A stretch of DNA of 18,826 nucleotides from Symbiodinium natans (Eukaryota > Sar > Dinophyceae > Suessiales > Symbiodiniaceae): NCBI GenBank assembly GCA_905221605.1, contig CAJNDS010002599.1, forward strand, positions 328,460-347,285, read 5' to 3'. The position numbers and the translations under genes were made by a program. The notes beneath the pieces are model-generated. The model did not search any database. It was not told the DNA's origin and worked only from the letters and a program-made list of their open reading frames with translations. This document shows positions 7,436 to 14,383 of this stretch, one piece after another. Numbering within the stretch: position 1 is the first letter of the stretch; each line of letters opens with the position of its first letter.

Positions 7436-10400
7436 GGCGGCCTGGTAAGTCTCATCCGCAACTAGCTTGACCTGGTGTGTTCGCAACCGGTTGGCAAGCA
7501 GCTGCGCTGCCGAGTTTTTGGTCAATCCATCGGCATATTGTCTTTCCGAAGATATCCAGCGCGTTGTAGCGCCGATCTCCTTGAGCTTGTCTTTCGTGGT
7601 GAGTGTCTCCAGCGCTGTTCTTTTGTCTGAACCGGAAGTGGCTTGAAGCTCGTCGCGGGCCAGGAGGTCGTAGAGGCACTTTGCGTCCACCACCAGCGCT
7701 GGTTTGTTTGGCCAGAGGAAGGCGTCCTTGGAGTTGAACTTCAAGTCGGGGTCCAGAAGGGCCTTGTAGAAGCACACGGTGTAGTGCAAGCAGTCGGCAG
7801 CTTCGGAGGCTGCCTGAGACTCAGCGGCCAAGGTGGAACGAGCAACTCTGGGTAGTTTGAACGACCGCCAGTCCAGGACGTGGTATCGCCCGACAACTCC
7901 AGACTCCACCACGTCCTTGTGGACCATAAGGATGAGGTAGCCGCCTTGGCTGGCCAGGTCGTCCCTTGTGGCAAAAGCAGCGTCAGAGAAAGCAACGAAG
8001 GTGAGGTCGTTGAGGTCGCCCAAGGGCGTGTACTCCAAAGCTGCGTCGTTGTTGGCCTTTGCAAAGCGAAGCATCTTGTTGGCTGCCAGGAGGTCGTTGA
8101 CGGTGCTCTTTTGCACGGTGCCAGCAAGCATGGAAGTCATGACCTGCAAGTGTGGCGAGGTCTGCGTGGCCGCCCATTGAGTTGCCCCGATCAAGCCACG
8201 CAACTGCGTGCGTTCCTTCTCGGTCACTGGCTCCTCTGCGGCGGCCTGTCTGTTCTTCTCGATGGGGATGGGCTTCACCTTGTGGAGGTAGTCCTGGTGA
8301 TCGTATCGGAAGCCGCCCTCGTCGAGCTGAGACAGCTTGGCACCCAGGAACTCAAAGTCGTTCTGGTTCTCCCGGAAGTCTCGGAACGCGAACTGGTTCT
8401 TGAGATCGGCCTTGATCTGCTCGTATGCGGGGTGCGGTTGGTCGGCCACGCCCAACAAGTCGTCGACGTGTAGACCAATTGCACAGACCAGCTGTTGGGC
8501 TCCATTGGCGTCGAGGGCATAGTAGCAGAAGAGGCAGCCATCAAGAGGGTGCCGGACAAAGCCAATTGTTTGCAATCGACGAACAGCCTCAAGATACCAA
8601 GATCGTGGTGCGTCGATCAGCCCGTATATGGGTTTGCGAAGCCTCATGCATGTCTTTTCGCTCGAAATGCCCAGCAAATCCCTGGCGTCCTTGGGAAGCC
8701 GAATCCAGAGAGTCCTTTCGGCAGGATGCTCTTGGCCTTGAAGGAAAGCCGTTGATATGTCAGCAACAAAGGTTCCCCAGCTCTTGTTCGCGGCCAAGGA
8801 CAGGAGGCACGACCGTCCGAGACGAGACAAAGTTGGCGAAGTAGATTCCAGATTGCCAGCCAGGGCATCGGGATCGCGGAAGCCTTGCGTAATCAGCCTG
8901 GCCTTCGCTCGGGGCGATCCATCTGGATGCTTTGACCATTTCAAAATGAAGTGGGCCTTCAGGACACGGCCGGGTACTGCCTCGTCTTCGGTTGAAAACT
9001 CCCAGACGTTGTTAGTGAAAAAGCTTGCCAGCTCCTTCCTCTTGGCCTCCATGAATGCAAGGCGGTCGGACAGGCTCATTGTTCTCTCAGTCAGGCTCTT
9101 GGCGTCCTTTTTCCTCTTGGCTGCGGTTCCGGCATATGTGTGTTGTCCAGCTGATGCCGTGTAGAAGGCCTCGGATGCTCCCCGCCTGTCCCGGGGCTGG
9201 ATCTTGAAGATGGTGCGGCCGGTCCAGGGCTCGGCGGGTGTAGATGTCCCGGAGCGCCATCTATCTTCGTGACGGTGGCTTCCGATACATGTGTGTCGGG
9301 TCTTTGTCAGCATACTTGTCGGAATGGGGCAATCGCCGGTCTCCTCGGGATGGAAGAGAGTGTCTCTGGCCACGTAGTGGTGCCGGATCAGCTGGTTGCC
9401 CTTCATCTCCCAGACATCGTGGATAGGTTCAAGGCAAAGGTAGCCATCCTCAACGAACCATCCGGCAGGCAAGTTTTCGTGTAGGCCTGGTGCGTCAGCA
9501 CTATCGGGCGGCAGCACGTCGACCAAGAAGGACTGCTCCACCAGGCTCTCCTTGGCTTGCGCTGCGGTTGGCGGTCGCTGGTCTGTGACAGGGCGGGGGC
9601 CGTATGGCGTTGAGGCGGACTCAGGGCGTCGGAGCTGAGGTCCGTAGGCAATGGTTTCCTGTCTGTCCAGGCGGGCACGTCGTTCATGAAATGACTCGCC
9701 TGGCTGGGGGGCATATGATGGATGTATGGCCTGAGCTGCAATGGCTCCACCGACTTGCTGTTGCTGTTGCTCTTGAGGCTTGTTGTCCTCCTGGTCATGG
9801 TCGGCAGCATTGGCGGGGCGGTCAGAAGCTGAAGGGGAATACTGTTCCAGGTCGGTGTCGATGAGGTCGGAAGGCACCTTGGGAAGGTTCTCCGGCAGCA
9901 TGGGGGAAACCACAGGTGAGGTAGGCGCCAAGGAGGTAGGCGTGACAGTGGAGAGCTCTGGCACGTCTGGCGTCTCAGCAGTTGGTATCGGCGAGGCTGG
10001 CGGAAACCCAGTGCTCGTCGTAGAAGACAAGGTCGGGTCGACCGCACCTCCGGGCGGAAAAGGACCAGGAGTGAAGCGAGGGTCGTCGGCGTCAGGCTCG
10101 AACATCTCCTCGTCAGAGTCCGGGGCCACATCGGTGAGGGCGCGCTTCTTGTTGGTGCGGACGAGGTCGGTGTAGGTGGTGGTACCTCTGTTCTGCACGT
10201 CGCGGACCAAGGTCAGAAGGTCGCGGCCGGAGCCAGCCAGCGTGGTCGACTCGATGTCGGGCCGCACGTGTTCTGGGGCGGCGCGGATGAGCGCAGTACC
10301 ATGCACCAGCCAGTATACGGTGGGTAGCGCACAATGTCCCTGCTCAACCAAAACCACTGTGGCCGGGCCTTTCCATCGAACTCTGGGTCCGGGCCCCGCT

Positions 10401-13400
10401 GCCTCTCGCCAATAGTAACACCGTTGCCCGACATGCAGAAGAGGAGCTTCTCCACGATGTTGTCGCAAAAGAGCACGGCGCAACCGCAAGTCTGCATCGG
10501 CCTTGATGACGGCCGTGGCGGCAGTGGCTCGCGCCATCATGTTCTTCTGGAACGCTTCAGTGGGATGCAAATGACTGGGGTTCAATTGTGAATCGAGGAG
10601 AGAGCCAGGTAGAGAGGGCTGATAGCCCAGCACCCACTGCGCGGGGCTGTACCCCCCTACAGAGAGGGTTTGGTTCAAGGCAGGGACAACGAAGGTGAGA
10701 GCCTCCACCAGCCCATCCATAGTGTTGCTGTTGTGTTCCTCCATATACACGTCGACTGCCTTGCGCAATACCTGGTGTCGTCTCTCCAATTGCGCCAGTC
10801 TCTCGTGGGCCTCGCCAGGTGACACGACAATCTCGAAGTTGTGCTCAGTGGCAAAGTCCCTGACCTCAGCGCTGCCCCAACCACGATGTGAGTCGACATG
10901 GAGTGCTGCAGGCGCACCAAATGTACGGATCCAACCACGCTGCAGCGCTCGCAGAAACTCACTGGACGTTTCGGAGTTCAAGACCCTGGCGGCGAGGTAG
11001 CGCGTCGCACTGTCGAGCATGGTCAAGACGGGTGTTGGTTTGCCCGCCACCTGCAGCCACACAGTGTCGGCCAACAGTCGTTCGTTGAACTTGTAGGTGG
11101 ATCGCAGATTGGTCTTGGGCACCTGTGGCGGCGGGGCCAGCCTGGCGCACACTGGGCATTCGTACCCAGCAGCCGTGTCGAGAACCACGTCACCGGCTCC
11201 ATGGTCTTGCAGAATTTTTCGAGGGTCCTTGTTGGATGGGTGTCCAAGGTTTCGATGTATTCGTGCCAGGAGTCGCGCAGCCACTGCAGGGGATGTGCAC
11301 GACAGTTGCGCCAGGGCACCGGTTGGCCTTGGGGCGTCAGTGTCAGGCATGACGGCGTCATCCGAGGTGCCCTCGCCGGAGGAAGTGTTTGCTATCTCAC
11401 CCACAAAGCCGTGCTCCATTGGGGTGCCGCGGTGATAGGCTTCCGTCAGGTGTCTGGCGAAGATTTCGCAAACGTCGGCTGTGGCTGCCACGCGTGACCC
11501 AAAGCTGGCATTGTTGTCCAACAAGGTTAAGTGGTAGTGCTCCTTGTTGCACCTGTAGCCCGACAGCTCGGCGAGAAGGTCGTCGTCGTTGCTTGCCAAA
11601 CGGATGGCCTTCTGGATGGGATAGAAGACGCCACTCTCATCTGGAAGTTGTGCTCCGAGCATACACTGGTCCACTCGCACAGAACGTCCCATTCCATGGA
11701 AGGCAGGTGTTCTCCACGCGGCACTCGAAGCAGGATGCACCACTACGATCACGCTTGAGGCACACATTCTTTTGAAGATGCGCCGCACGAACTTGAGGTG
11801 TCTGGCGTGGTGGGCTTGTCTGTCGAGGTAAAGGAGCTCTTGCTGGAGCGGGGTCTGGCAGTTCAGGTTCTGTGTCGGAGTCCACAAAGTGCACGACGGG
11901 GCCAACCAGATCACATGGGGGCGTTCGGCCTCCAGCTTCTCCAAGAAGGCCTTGCGATGGTCGGGCAGGTCAAAGTTCCACTCGGGCTCGTCGAAGATCT
12001 GCACCTCAAAGCCGTTCTCCACCATTGCGGCAGCAAGGCCACCCGATCCACTGAAGACCTCCCAGAACAAGGGCTTGTCTTTGGTGACGGCGCGGTAGGC
12101 TGTGTCGACGACACGATACACATGTCCCACAGCTCGGCGAACACCTGCCTGGAGCGTCTTCCACAACTTGGCAGGCACGGTCTGTGAGTGCGCAGGAACA
12201 AGGTGGTCTTCGGAATTCCCGGCATCGTTGTCGGTCGGGTCCGTCTCGCCACCCAGCAAGTCGTCGGAGGTGTAGAGGGCGTGCTCTGGCCCGCTGCGAC
12301 CGCTGTCCTCGAGGTAGGTCTGGAGCGTGTCGAGGGGGATGCTCTGGATGAAGTCCTCAACCTTGTCGTCGGTCACGTAGTCGAAGATGTAGCCGGCCTT
12401 CACGGTGTCCTCGGTGAGGCCGTCGTCGATGGCTAAGAGGTACTCTCCCTTGCTGCCCTGAAGGGCTTCCGACCACGGCTCGTCCATAACAGAACACCTA
12501 TCCAGCTCGTAGTCGGTCTTCACCTTGAGGACCTTCAAGACGGGGCGTCCCACCAAAAGGGGCATGTTGCCCTCGACAATGAAGCACTGTATCCTTCCTT
12601 TTGTTCCACCGACCCAGACGGGGAGGTGGATGCACCACGAAGCTTGGGCTCGATTGTCGCCACCAAAGAGAAAGGTCTTGTCAGTGCGGGAGAAGCGGAA
12701 CTCTTCGGCAGAAACACCCTGGGAGAGGAAGCCGTCGAGGAGCTTCATGAGGTATCCGTGGCCTGTCACCACAGATGAGGCGCCACCATCCTGGATGCCA
12801 ACGCAGCGACCGAAAACATCGGCGGCCAGCTCGTGCACTTCAACGTCGGGCGTCGGGCCGGAGACCATCATAGCGTCGCTGGGCTTTGGTCTCTTTGTTG
12901 GGCTGCCGCCAGTGCTGGCGGCGACCTTGGTGGGGCATTGCGACGCCCAGTGTCCGGGCTGTCCACATCTCAGGCACTGAGTCGCGGCTGCCCGGGCAAG
13001 GGCCTTGGACTTCCCACTTGGAGATCCCTTGGCACTGTTGGATCCCTTCTTGGTTTTGCCTTTTTGCTTGCCCTTGCCCTTCCCAAAAGGCGGGGCAGTC
13101 GCGGTGACCGGCAACTGGGATTGGTGTCCCGGACCGTCAACCAGGGCCACGACTGGGTAATAGCCGCGAGAGGACCGCACCTCAGCGAGCTTGCGACGGG
13201 CATCCAAGTAGGTGGCGAAGGCTTCTTCCTCCTCCTCGTCGTAGTCCTCGGCCTCGTAGAAGGCGGTGTCAGGGCTGTAGTCGTGGTCCGTGGCTTCCTC
13301 GGCCCAGGTCTCTTCATCTTCCGGGGCGTCATCGTAGTCGACCTGGAATGCGGATTCATCGGCGTAGGGTTCGGCGCCATCGGGCTCGGCATACTCGAAG

Positions 13401-13477
13401 TCGTCATAGTAGTAGGCGGGGTAGGCTGTTGCGGTGGTTCCAGCTTCGCTGAGAAGTGTAGCCCTTCCCCTTGCCAA
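6446..13477 (-). CDS. Pol polyprotein of Ty1/copia element with accessory domains
   Basis: This 2343-residue frame has no ATG at its start (first codon taken is TTG; first ATG is residue 203) and lies +1 to gag, so it is probably made as a Gag-Pol fusion. In order: acidic linker 25-90; basic KGKGK stretch 132-158; CCHC zinc knuckle C168-C171-H176-C181; aspartic protease 215-320 with D230 in DGGAS and a later LLVGRP; a methyltransferase-like segment 468-655; integrase with H741-H746-C774-C777 and D804, D862, E898 (exactly 35 residues between the last two); integrase C-terminal WKGP region to about 1075; Pro/Ser/Thr-rich linker with a Q5 run to about 1310; RT 1486-1735 with D1573 (DISTAFL) and HVDD D1672/D1673; RNase H 1824-1995 with SD1832, STLAAE1886S, D1931 and YAD1983GLTK; and a C-terminal extension 2015-2343. 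All catalytic residues are present. Standard copia Gag-Pol is around 1300-1500 residues, so this is unusually long. Confidence 0.95.
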   Translation of the reverse strand: MARGRATLLSEAGTTATAYPAYYYDDFEYAEPDGAEPYADESAFQVDYDDAPEDEETWAEEATDHDYSPDTAFYEAEDYDEEEEEAFATYLDARRKLAEVRSSRGYYPVVALVDGPGHQSQLPVTATAPPFGKGKGKQKGKTKKGSNSAKGSPSGKSKALARAAATQCLRCGQPGHWASQCPTKVAASTGGSPTKRPKPSDAMMVSGPTPDVEVHELAADVFGRCVGIQDGGASSVVTGHGYLMKLLDGFLSQGVSAEEFRFSRTDKTFLFGGDNRAQASWCIHLPVWVGGTKGRIQCFIVEGNMPLLVGRPVLKVLKVKTDYELDRCSVMDEPWSEALQGSKGEYLLAIDDGLTEDTVKAGYIFDYVTDDKVEDFIQSIPLDTLQTYLEDSGRSGPEHALYTSDDLLGGETDPTDNDAGNSEDHLVPAHSQTVPAKLWKTLQAGVRRAVGHVYRVVDTAYRAVTKDKPLFWEVFSGSGGLAAAMVENGFEVQIFDEPEWNFDLPDHRKAFLEKLEAERPHVIWLAPSCTLWTPTQNLNCQTPLQQELLYLDRQAHHARHLKFVRRIFKRMCASSVIVVVHPASSAAWRTPAFHGMGRSVRVDQCMLGAQLPDESGVFYPIQKAIRLASNDDDLLAELSGYRCNKEHYHLTLLDNNASFGSRVAATADVCEIFARHLTEAYHRGTPMEHGFVGEIANTSSGEGTSDDAVMPDTDAPRPTGALAQLSCTSPAVAARLLARIHRNLGHPSNKDPRKILQDHGAGDVVLDTAAGYECPVCARLAPPPQVPKTNLRSTYKFNERLLADTVWLQVAGKPTPVLTMLDSATRYLAARVLNSETSSEFLRALQRGWIRTFGAPAALHVDSHRGWGSAEVRDFATEHNFEIVVSPGEAHERLAQLERRHQVLRKAVDVYMEEHNSNTMDGLVEALTFVVPALNQTLSVGGYSPAQWVLGYQPSLPGSLLDSQLNPSHLHPTEAFQKNMMARATAATAVIKADADLRLRRALLRQHRGEAPLLHVGQRCYYWREAAGPGPRVRWKGPATVVLVEQGHCALPTVYWLVHGTALIRAAPEHVRPDIESTTLAGSGRDLLTLVRDVQNRGTTTYTDLVRTNKKRALTDVAPDSDEEMFEPDADDPRFTPGPFPPGGAVDPTLSSTTSTGFPPASPIPTAETPDVPELSTVTPTSLAPTSPVVSPMLPENLPKVPSDLIDTDLEQYSPSASDRPANAADHDQEDNKPQEQQQQQVGGAIAAQAIHPSYAPQPGESFHERRARLDRQETIAYGPQLRRPESASTPYGPRPVTDQRPPTAAQAKESLVEQSFLVDVLPPDSADAPGLHENLPAGWFVEDGYLCLEPIHDVWEMKGNQLIRHHYVARDTLFHPEETGDCPIPTSMLTKTRHTCIGSHRHEDRWRSGTSTPAEPWTGRTIFKIQPRDRRGASEAFYTASAGQHTYAGTAAKRKKDAKSLTERTMSLSDRLAFMEAKRKELASFFTNNVWEFSTEDEAVPGRVLKAHFILKWSKHPDGSPRAKARLITQGFRDPDALAGNLESTSPTLSRLGRSCLLSLAANKSWGTFVADISTAFLQGQEHPAERTLWIRLPKDARDLLGISSEKTCMRLRKPIYGLIDAPRSWYLEAVRRLQTIGFVRHPLDGCLFCYYALDANGAQQLVCAIGLHVDDLLGVADQPHPAYEQIKADLKNQFAFRDFRENQNDFEFLGAKLSQLDEGGFRYDHQDYLHKVKPIPIEKNRQAAAEEPVTEKERTQLRGLIGATQWAATQTSPHLQVMTSMLAGTVQKSTVNDLLAANKMLRFAKANNDAALEYTPLGDLNDLTFVAFSDAAFATRDDLASQGGYLILMVHKDVVESGVVGRYHVLDWRSFKLPRVARSTLAAESQAASEAADCLHYTVCFYKALLDPDLKFNSKDAFLWPNKPALVVDAKCLYDLLARDELQATSGSDKRTALETLTTKDKLKEIGATTRWISSERQYADGLTKNSAAQLLANRLRTHQVKLVADETYQAARKKTAQERAQSANQFALPRARAGQGAVGTAFFVTSVVANIVPTTAAELYPAVVQTAMRQHVPYTDVLLDVLASLTTVLCFFIGFLTLYCGPPERLVKVCRRCWSRSIQYRNGIDIDVQTESIQYHNGIDIDVQTETVQYHNAIDLDVQTETVQYRNAFDIDVQTDNAIDIDVQTETLQYLDGINVNIQTDHVANAHVHVQTDLQRARQGVTLEQAFAINRDLAHRLRALQDYVRRFQNYRARYHTLGDVYLCPFGEVYHHSFECANQRTDRVPVRRRPCNTCCNEVIEGIPGLPPIPAPLLAAVINVPEAPTARPTSAAASSTAALTPD
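6830..7120 (-). repeat. 45-bp coding tandem repeats (IDIDVQTE units)
   Basis: Residues 2120-2216 consist of four full 15-residue units at 2120, 2135, 2150 and 2165 of the form [ST]-[IV]-QY-x-N-[GA]-[IF]-D-[IL]-DVQT-[ED], a shortened 10-residue unit (2180-2189), then two more diverged units ending NIQTD (2204) and HVQTD (2216). At the DNA level the first units are nearly identical, so they arose by recent tandem duplication. The alternating hydrophobic/polar pattern (I-D-I-D-V-Q) suits beta strands. Confidence 0.92.
7493..8008 (-). other. RNase H region of pol
   Basis: Residues 1824-1995 carry the copia RNase H signatures: FSDAAFA with D1832, STLAAESQA with E1886, VVDAKCLYD with D1931, and ERQYADGLTK with D1983. 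This enzyme removes the RNA strand during reverse transcription. In most copia elements the protein ends shortly after this point, whereas here about 330 further residues follow. Confidence 0.92.
8273..9022 (-). other. Reverse transcriptase region of pol
   Basis: Residues 1486-1735 match the copia RT: VWEF entry, KARLITQGF (1525-1533), DISTAFLQG with D1573, KPIYGLIDAPRSWY (1615-1628), and the active site LHVDDLL with D1672 and D1673. Canonical copia has YVDD; here the first position is His. FEFLGAKL (1708-1715) closes the domain. Confidence 0.95.
10253..11266 (-). other. Integrase region of pol
   Basis: Residues 738-1075 hold the zinc-binding HHCC (H741, H746, C774, C777), the catalytic triad D804, D862 and E898 with spacing D-x57-D-x35-E, and a C-terminal part with VRWKGPATVV (1033-1042) that resembles the SH3-like DNA-binding end. 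The motif around the second Asp is VDSHRGWGS instead of the common DNGxEF. All residues needed for strand transfer are present. Confidence 0.9.
11513..12076 (-). other. Methyltransferase-like domain between protease and integrase
   Basis: Residues 468-655 are not part of the standard copia plan. EVFSGSGGLA (473-482) resembles motif I of C5-cytosine methyltransferases (LFSGxGG), which binds S-adenosylmethionine. FDE (495-497) fits the acidic end of the second strand, and WLAPSCTLW (524-532) sits where the PCQ catalytic-cysteine motif would be, with C529 retained. A methyltransferase ENV motif is not evident; instead VVVHP occurs at 578-582. The segment ends with DQC (603-605), K623 and C643-x3-H647-x-H649, which look like conserved polar or metal-binding positions. 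The fold assignment rests on motif order and spacing only. It could be an active DNA methyltransferase, a degenerate Rossmann domain, or an unrelated look-alike. Confidence 0.5.
12935..12976 (-). other. CCHC zinc knuckle in pol frame
   Basis: Residues 168-181 read CLRCGQPGHWASQC, a perfect C-x2-C-x4-H-x4-C retroviral-type knuckle that binds nucleic acid in Gag proteins. It follows a Lys/Gly-rich basic stretch. Because it is in the pol frame, only the shifted Gag-Pol product would carry it, if the frame change is genuine. Confidence 0.93.
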
Positions 13478-13597
13478 AGCTCCGTTGGTCGTTGCCAGTG
13501 GTCCGCCATGACGAGGTGGCCTTGTAGTCTTGGCCGAACAGGAAGTACATAACTTCCTCCACCTTCGAGGTGGTAATCTTCTTGTCTTCCATCTGGC
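13404..13597 (-). promoter_or_regulatory. Gag/pol overlap with probable +1 frameshift site
   Basis: The pol frame is open from about 13597, while gag runs to its TGA at 13404-13406, an overlap of about 194 bases. Codon phases show pol is +1 relative to gag. The gag end reads CUA CUA CUA UGA C; skipping one base at the stop continues as GAC GAC in the pol frame. A slip-prone CUN codon before a slowly read stop followed by C is the logic of known +1 sites (Ty1 CUU-AGG-C, antizyme UCC-UGA). An alternative is an indel, for instance in the AAGGGGAAGGG run at about 13462-13472, natural or from sequencing. Confidence 0.5.
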
Positions 13598-14138
13598 TCA
13601 GGATCAGCTGGCGTTGTTCTTGGGACAGGGAAGCTCGCCGCAGAAGCAGCCAGCCAGACACGGCATCTGGGAGCTTCACGTCATACTTCTCCAGCTCTCG
13701 CTCGGCCTCCCTGTGCTCCGAGCAGTACTGCATCAAAGTCTGGCCTGTAGTTCTTGACACACCGTAGAAGTAGCGTTCAAAGGCTTTGGGCATCTCCACA
13801 CGCGGGTCGTACTGGTAGATGCGGTCAAGCTGCTTCAGGACTTGCTCGAAGCCGTCGGGGGCGTCGGGGGCTGTCTCTGCAAGGTGTTCAACTTGCTTCC
13901 AAACATGCCCTGAGAACGAGGTTAACAAGTTGATGGTCGCCTCCTGACTTCGCTTGTTCAAAACCATCTTCTTGTAGTAGAGCATGACGCGCTTCCTGTA
14001 CTCCCGGTAGCTGGACGGCTGGCCATCAAAGACGGGGATGTAGTTGTCCTTCGTCACATCCGGCGCGCCACCAGAAGAGGCAGCGCCAGGGCTGCGGTCG
14101 GGAACCGGCTGCTTGCCAGATTGTCCCCTCGATGCCAT
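13404..14138 (-). CDS. Gag (capsid-like) protein of the copia element
   Basis: This 244-residue ORF begins at an ATG about 43 bases inside the 5' LTR, the first ATG after the primer-binding site, and should form the nucleocapsid shell that packages the element RNA. A Ser/Gly-rich N-terminus is followed from about residue 30 by a mostly helical region: FDGQPSSYREYRKRV, then LDRIYQYDPRVEMPKAFERY near 125-145, and LPDAVSGWLLLRRASL near 180, the last resembling the LP..Y..L..L segment of copia Gag (UBN2/DUF4219-like). It ends with GKGKG, a basic RNA-binding stretch, and a TGA in the context CTA-TGA-C. The zinc knuckle normally found in Gag is not in this frame; it lies in the overlapping +1 frame. 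Gag alone would thus lack a knuckle, and the full Gag-Pol product would have it. Confidence 0.88.
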   Translation of the reverse strand: MASRGQSGKQPVPDRSPGAASSGGAPDVTKDNYIPVFDGQPSSYREYRKRVMLYYKKMVLNKRSQEATINLLTSFSGHVWKQVEHLAETAPDAPDGFEQVLKQLDRIYQYDPRVEMPKAFERYFYGVSRTTGQTLMQYCSEHREAERELEKYDVKLPDAVSGWLLLRRASLSQEQRQLILSQMEDKKITTSKVEEVMYFLFGQDYKATSSWRTTGNDQRSFGKGKGYTSQRSWNHRNSLPRLLL

Positions 14139-14166
14139 GGCGAAGCACGTCTCCGGAGCCAGTTTA

Positions 14167-14180
14167 GGCTCCCGCTACCA
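14167..14180 (-). other. Primer-binding site, initiator tRNA-Met type
   Basis: One base inside the 5' LTR the minus strand reads TGGTAGCGGGAGCC. It would pair with a tRNA ending CUCCCGCUACCA. TGG is the complement of the CCA tail, and the next bases imply A73 and U72, so the acceptor stem would open with an A1-U72 pair. That pair is the hallmark of eukaryotic initiator tRNA-Met, the commonest copia primer. The host tRNA sequence is not visible here, so identity is inferred. Confidence 0.75.
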
Positions 14181-14181
14181 A

Positions 14182-14378
14182 ATTGAAGATCGGAGGGAGG
14201 CTTAAGGATCTTCGGTTGCAGGCTCACAAGGTCCTGCAGCGCAATGCGCGTTCAAGAGGCCTTTTGCTTGCCTCGAGAGTGCCATCCGGCTCTAGCTCAA
14301 GCAGGCCCATTCCCTTGAGGAGCGGGCAAAAGGAGAAAGCGTGAGTGCAGCTAGCAAGAATGCAGCGCGTTCTTCACA
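14182..14378 (-). repeat. 5' LTR of the copia element
   Basis: This is the upstream LTR in the sense of minus-strand transcription. In that sense it opens with TGTGAAGAACGC and ends GATCTTCAAT, so the 5' TG is canonical while the 3' end reads CAAT rather than a clean CA. The ends share an imperfect inverted GAAGA/TCTTC. It should hold the promoter and polyadenylation signals; no TATA box is visible, though a CTTTTG stretch could play the part of the TTTT-type element described for dinoflagellate promoters (weak inference). The primer-binding site lies one base inside the element. Confidence 0.93.
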
Positions 14379-14383
14379 AATAG
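14379..14383. repeat. Target site duplication (right)
   Basis: AATAG directly follows the right LTR and matches 6197-6201, which marks an intact insertion with no rearrangement at either edge. Confidence 0.85.

Larger units (their letters stand above)
6202..14378 (-). mobile_element. Complete Ty1/copia LTR retrotransposon
   Basis: The element is bounded by two identical 197-bp direct repeats and flanked by a 5-bp duplication, AATAG. It is transcribed on the minus strand: the 5' LTR is at 14182-14378 and the 3' LTR at 6202-6398. The order gag, zinc knuckle, protease, integrase, reverse transcriptase, RNase H, with integrase ahead of RT, is the Ty1/copia (Pseudoviridae-type) order. No stop codon interrupts the 2343-codon pol frame, and the LTRs show no difference by eye, so the copy looks recent and possibly active. 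At 8177 bp it is long for a copia element; the surplus is explained by a methyltransferase-like segment and a long C-terminal extension. It is clearly GC-richer than its AT-rich flanks, as expected for a newcomer. The LTR edge is ambiguous by one base (5-bp AATAG or 6-bp AATAGA duplication). Confidence 0.95.

Noticed and set aside
6764-7465. Long plus-strand ORF rich in Val, Asp and Leu, antisense to pol
   Set aside because: Shadow of the DVQTE repeat array and its flank; the minus-strand frame carries all recognisable motifs and is far longer.
9403-10131. Other long frames overlapping pol on both strands (for example 9403-10131, 10898-11497, 12833-13552)
   Set aside because: GC-rich coding DNA opens alternative frames; none shows a known motif or credible composition.
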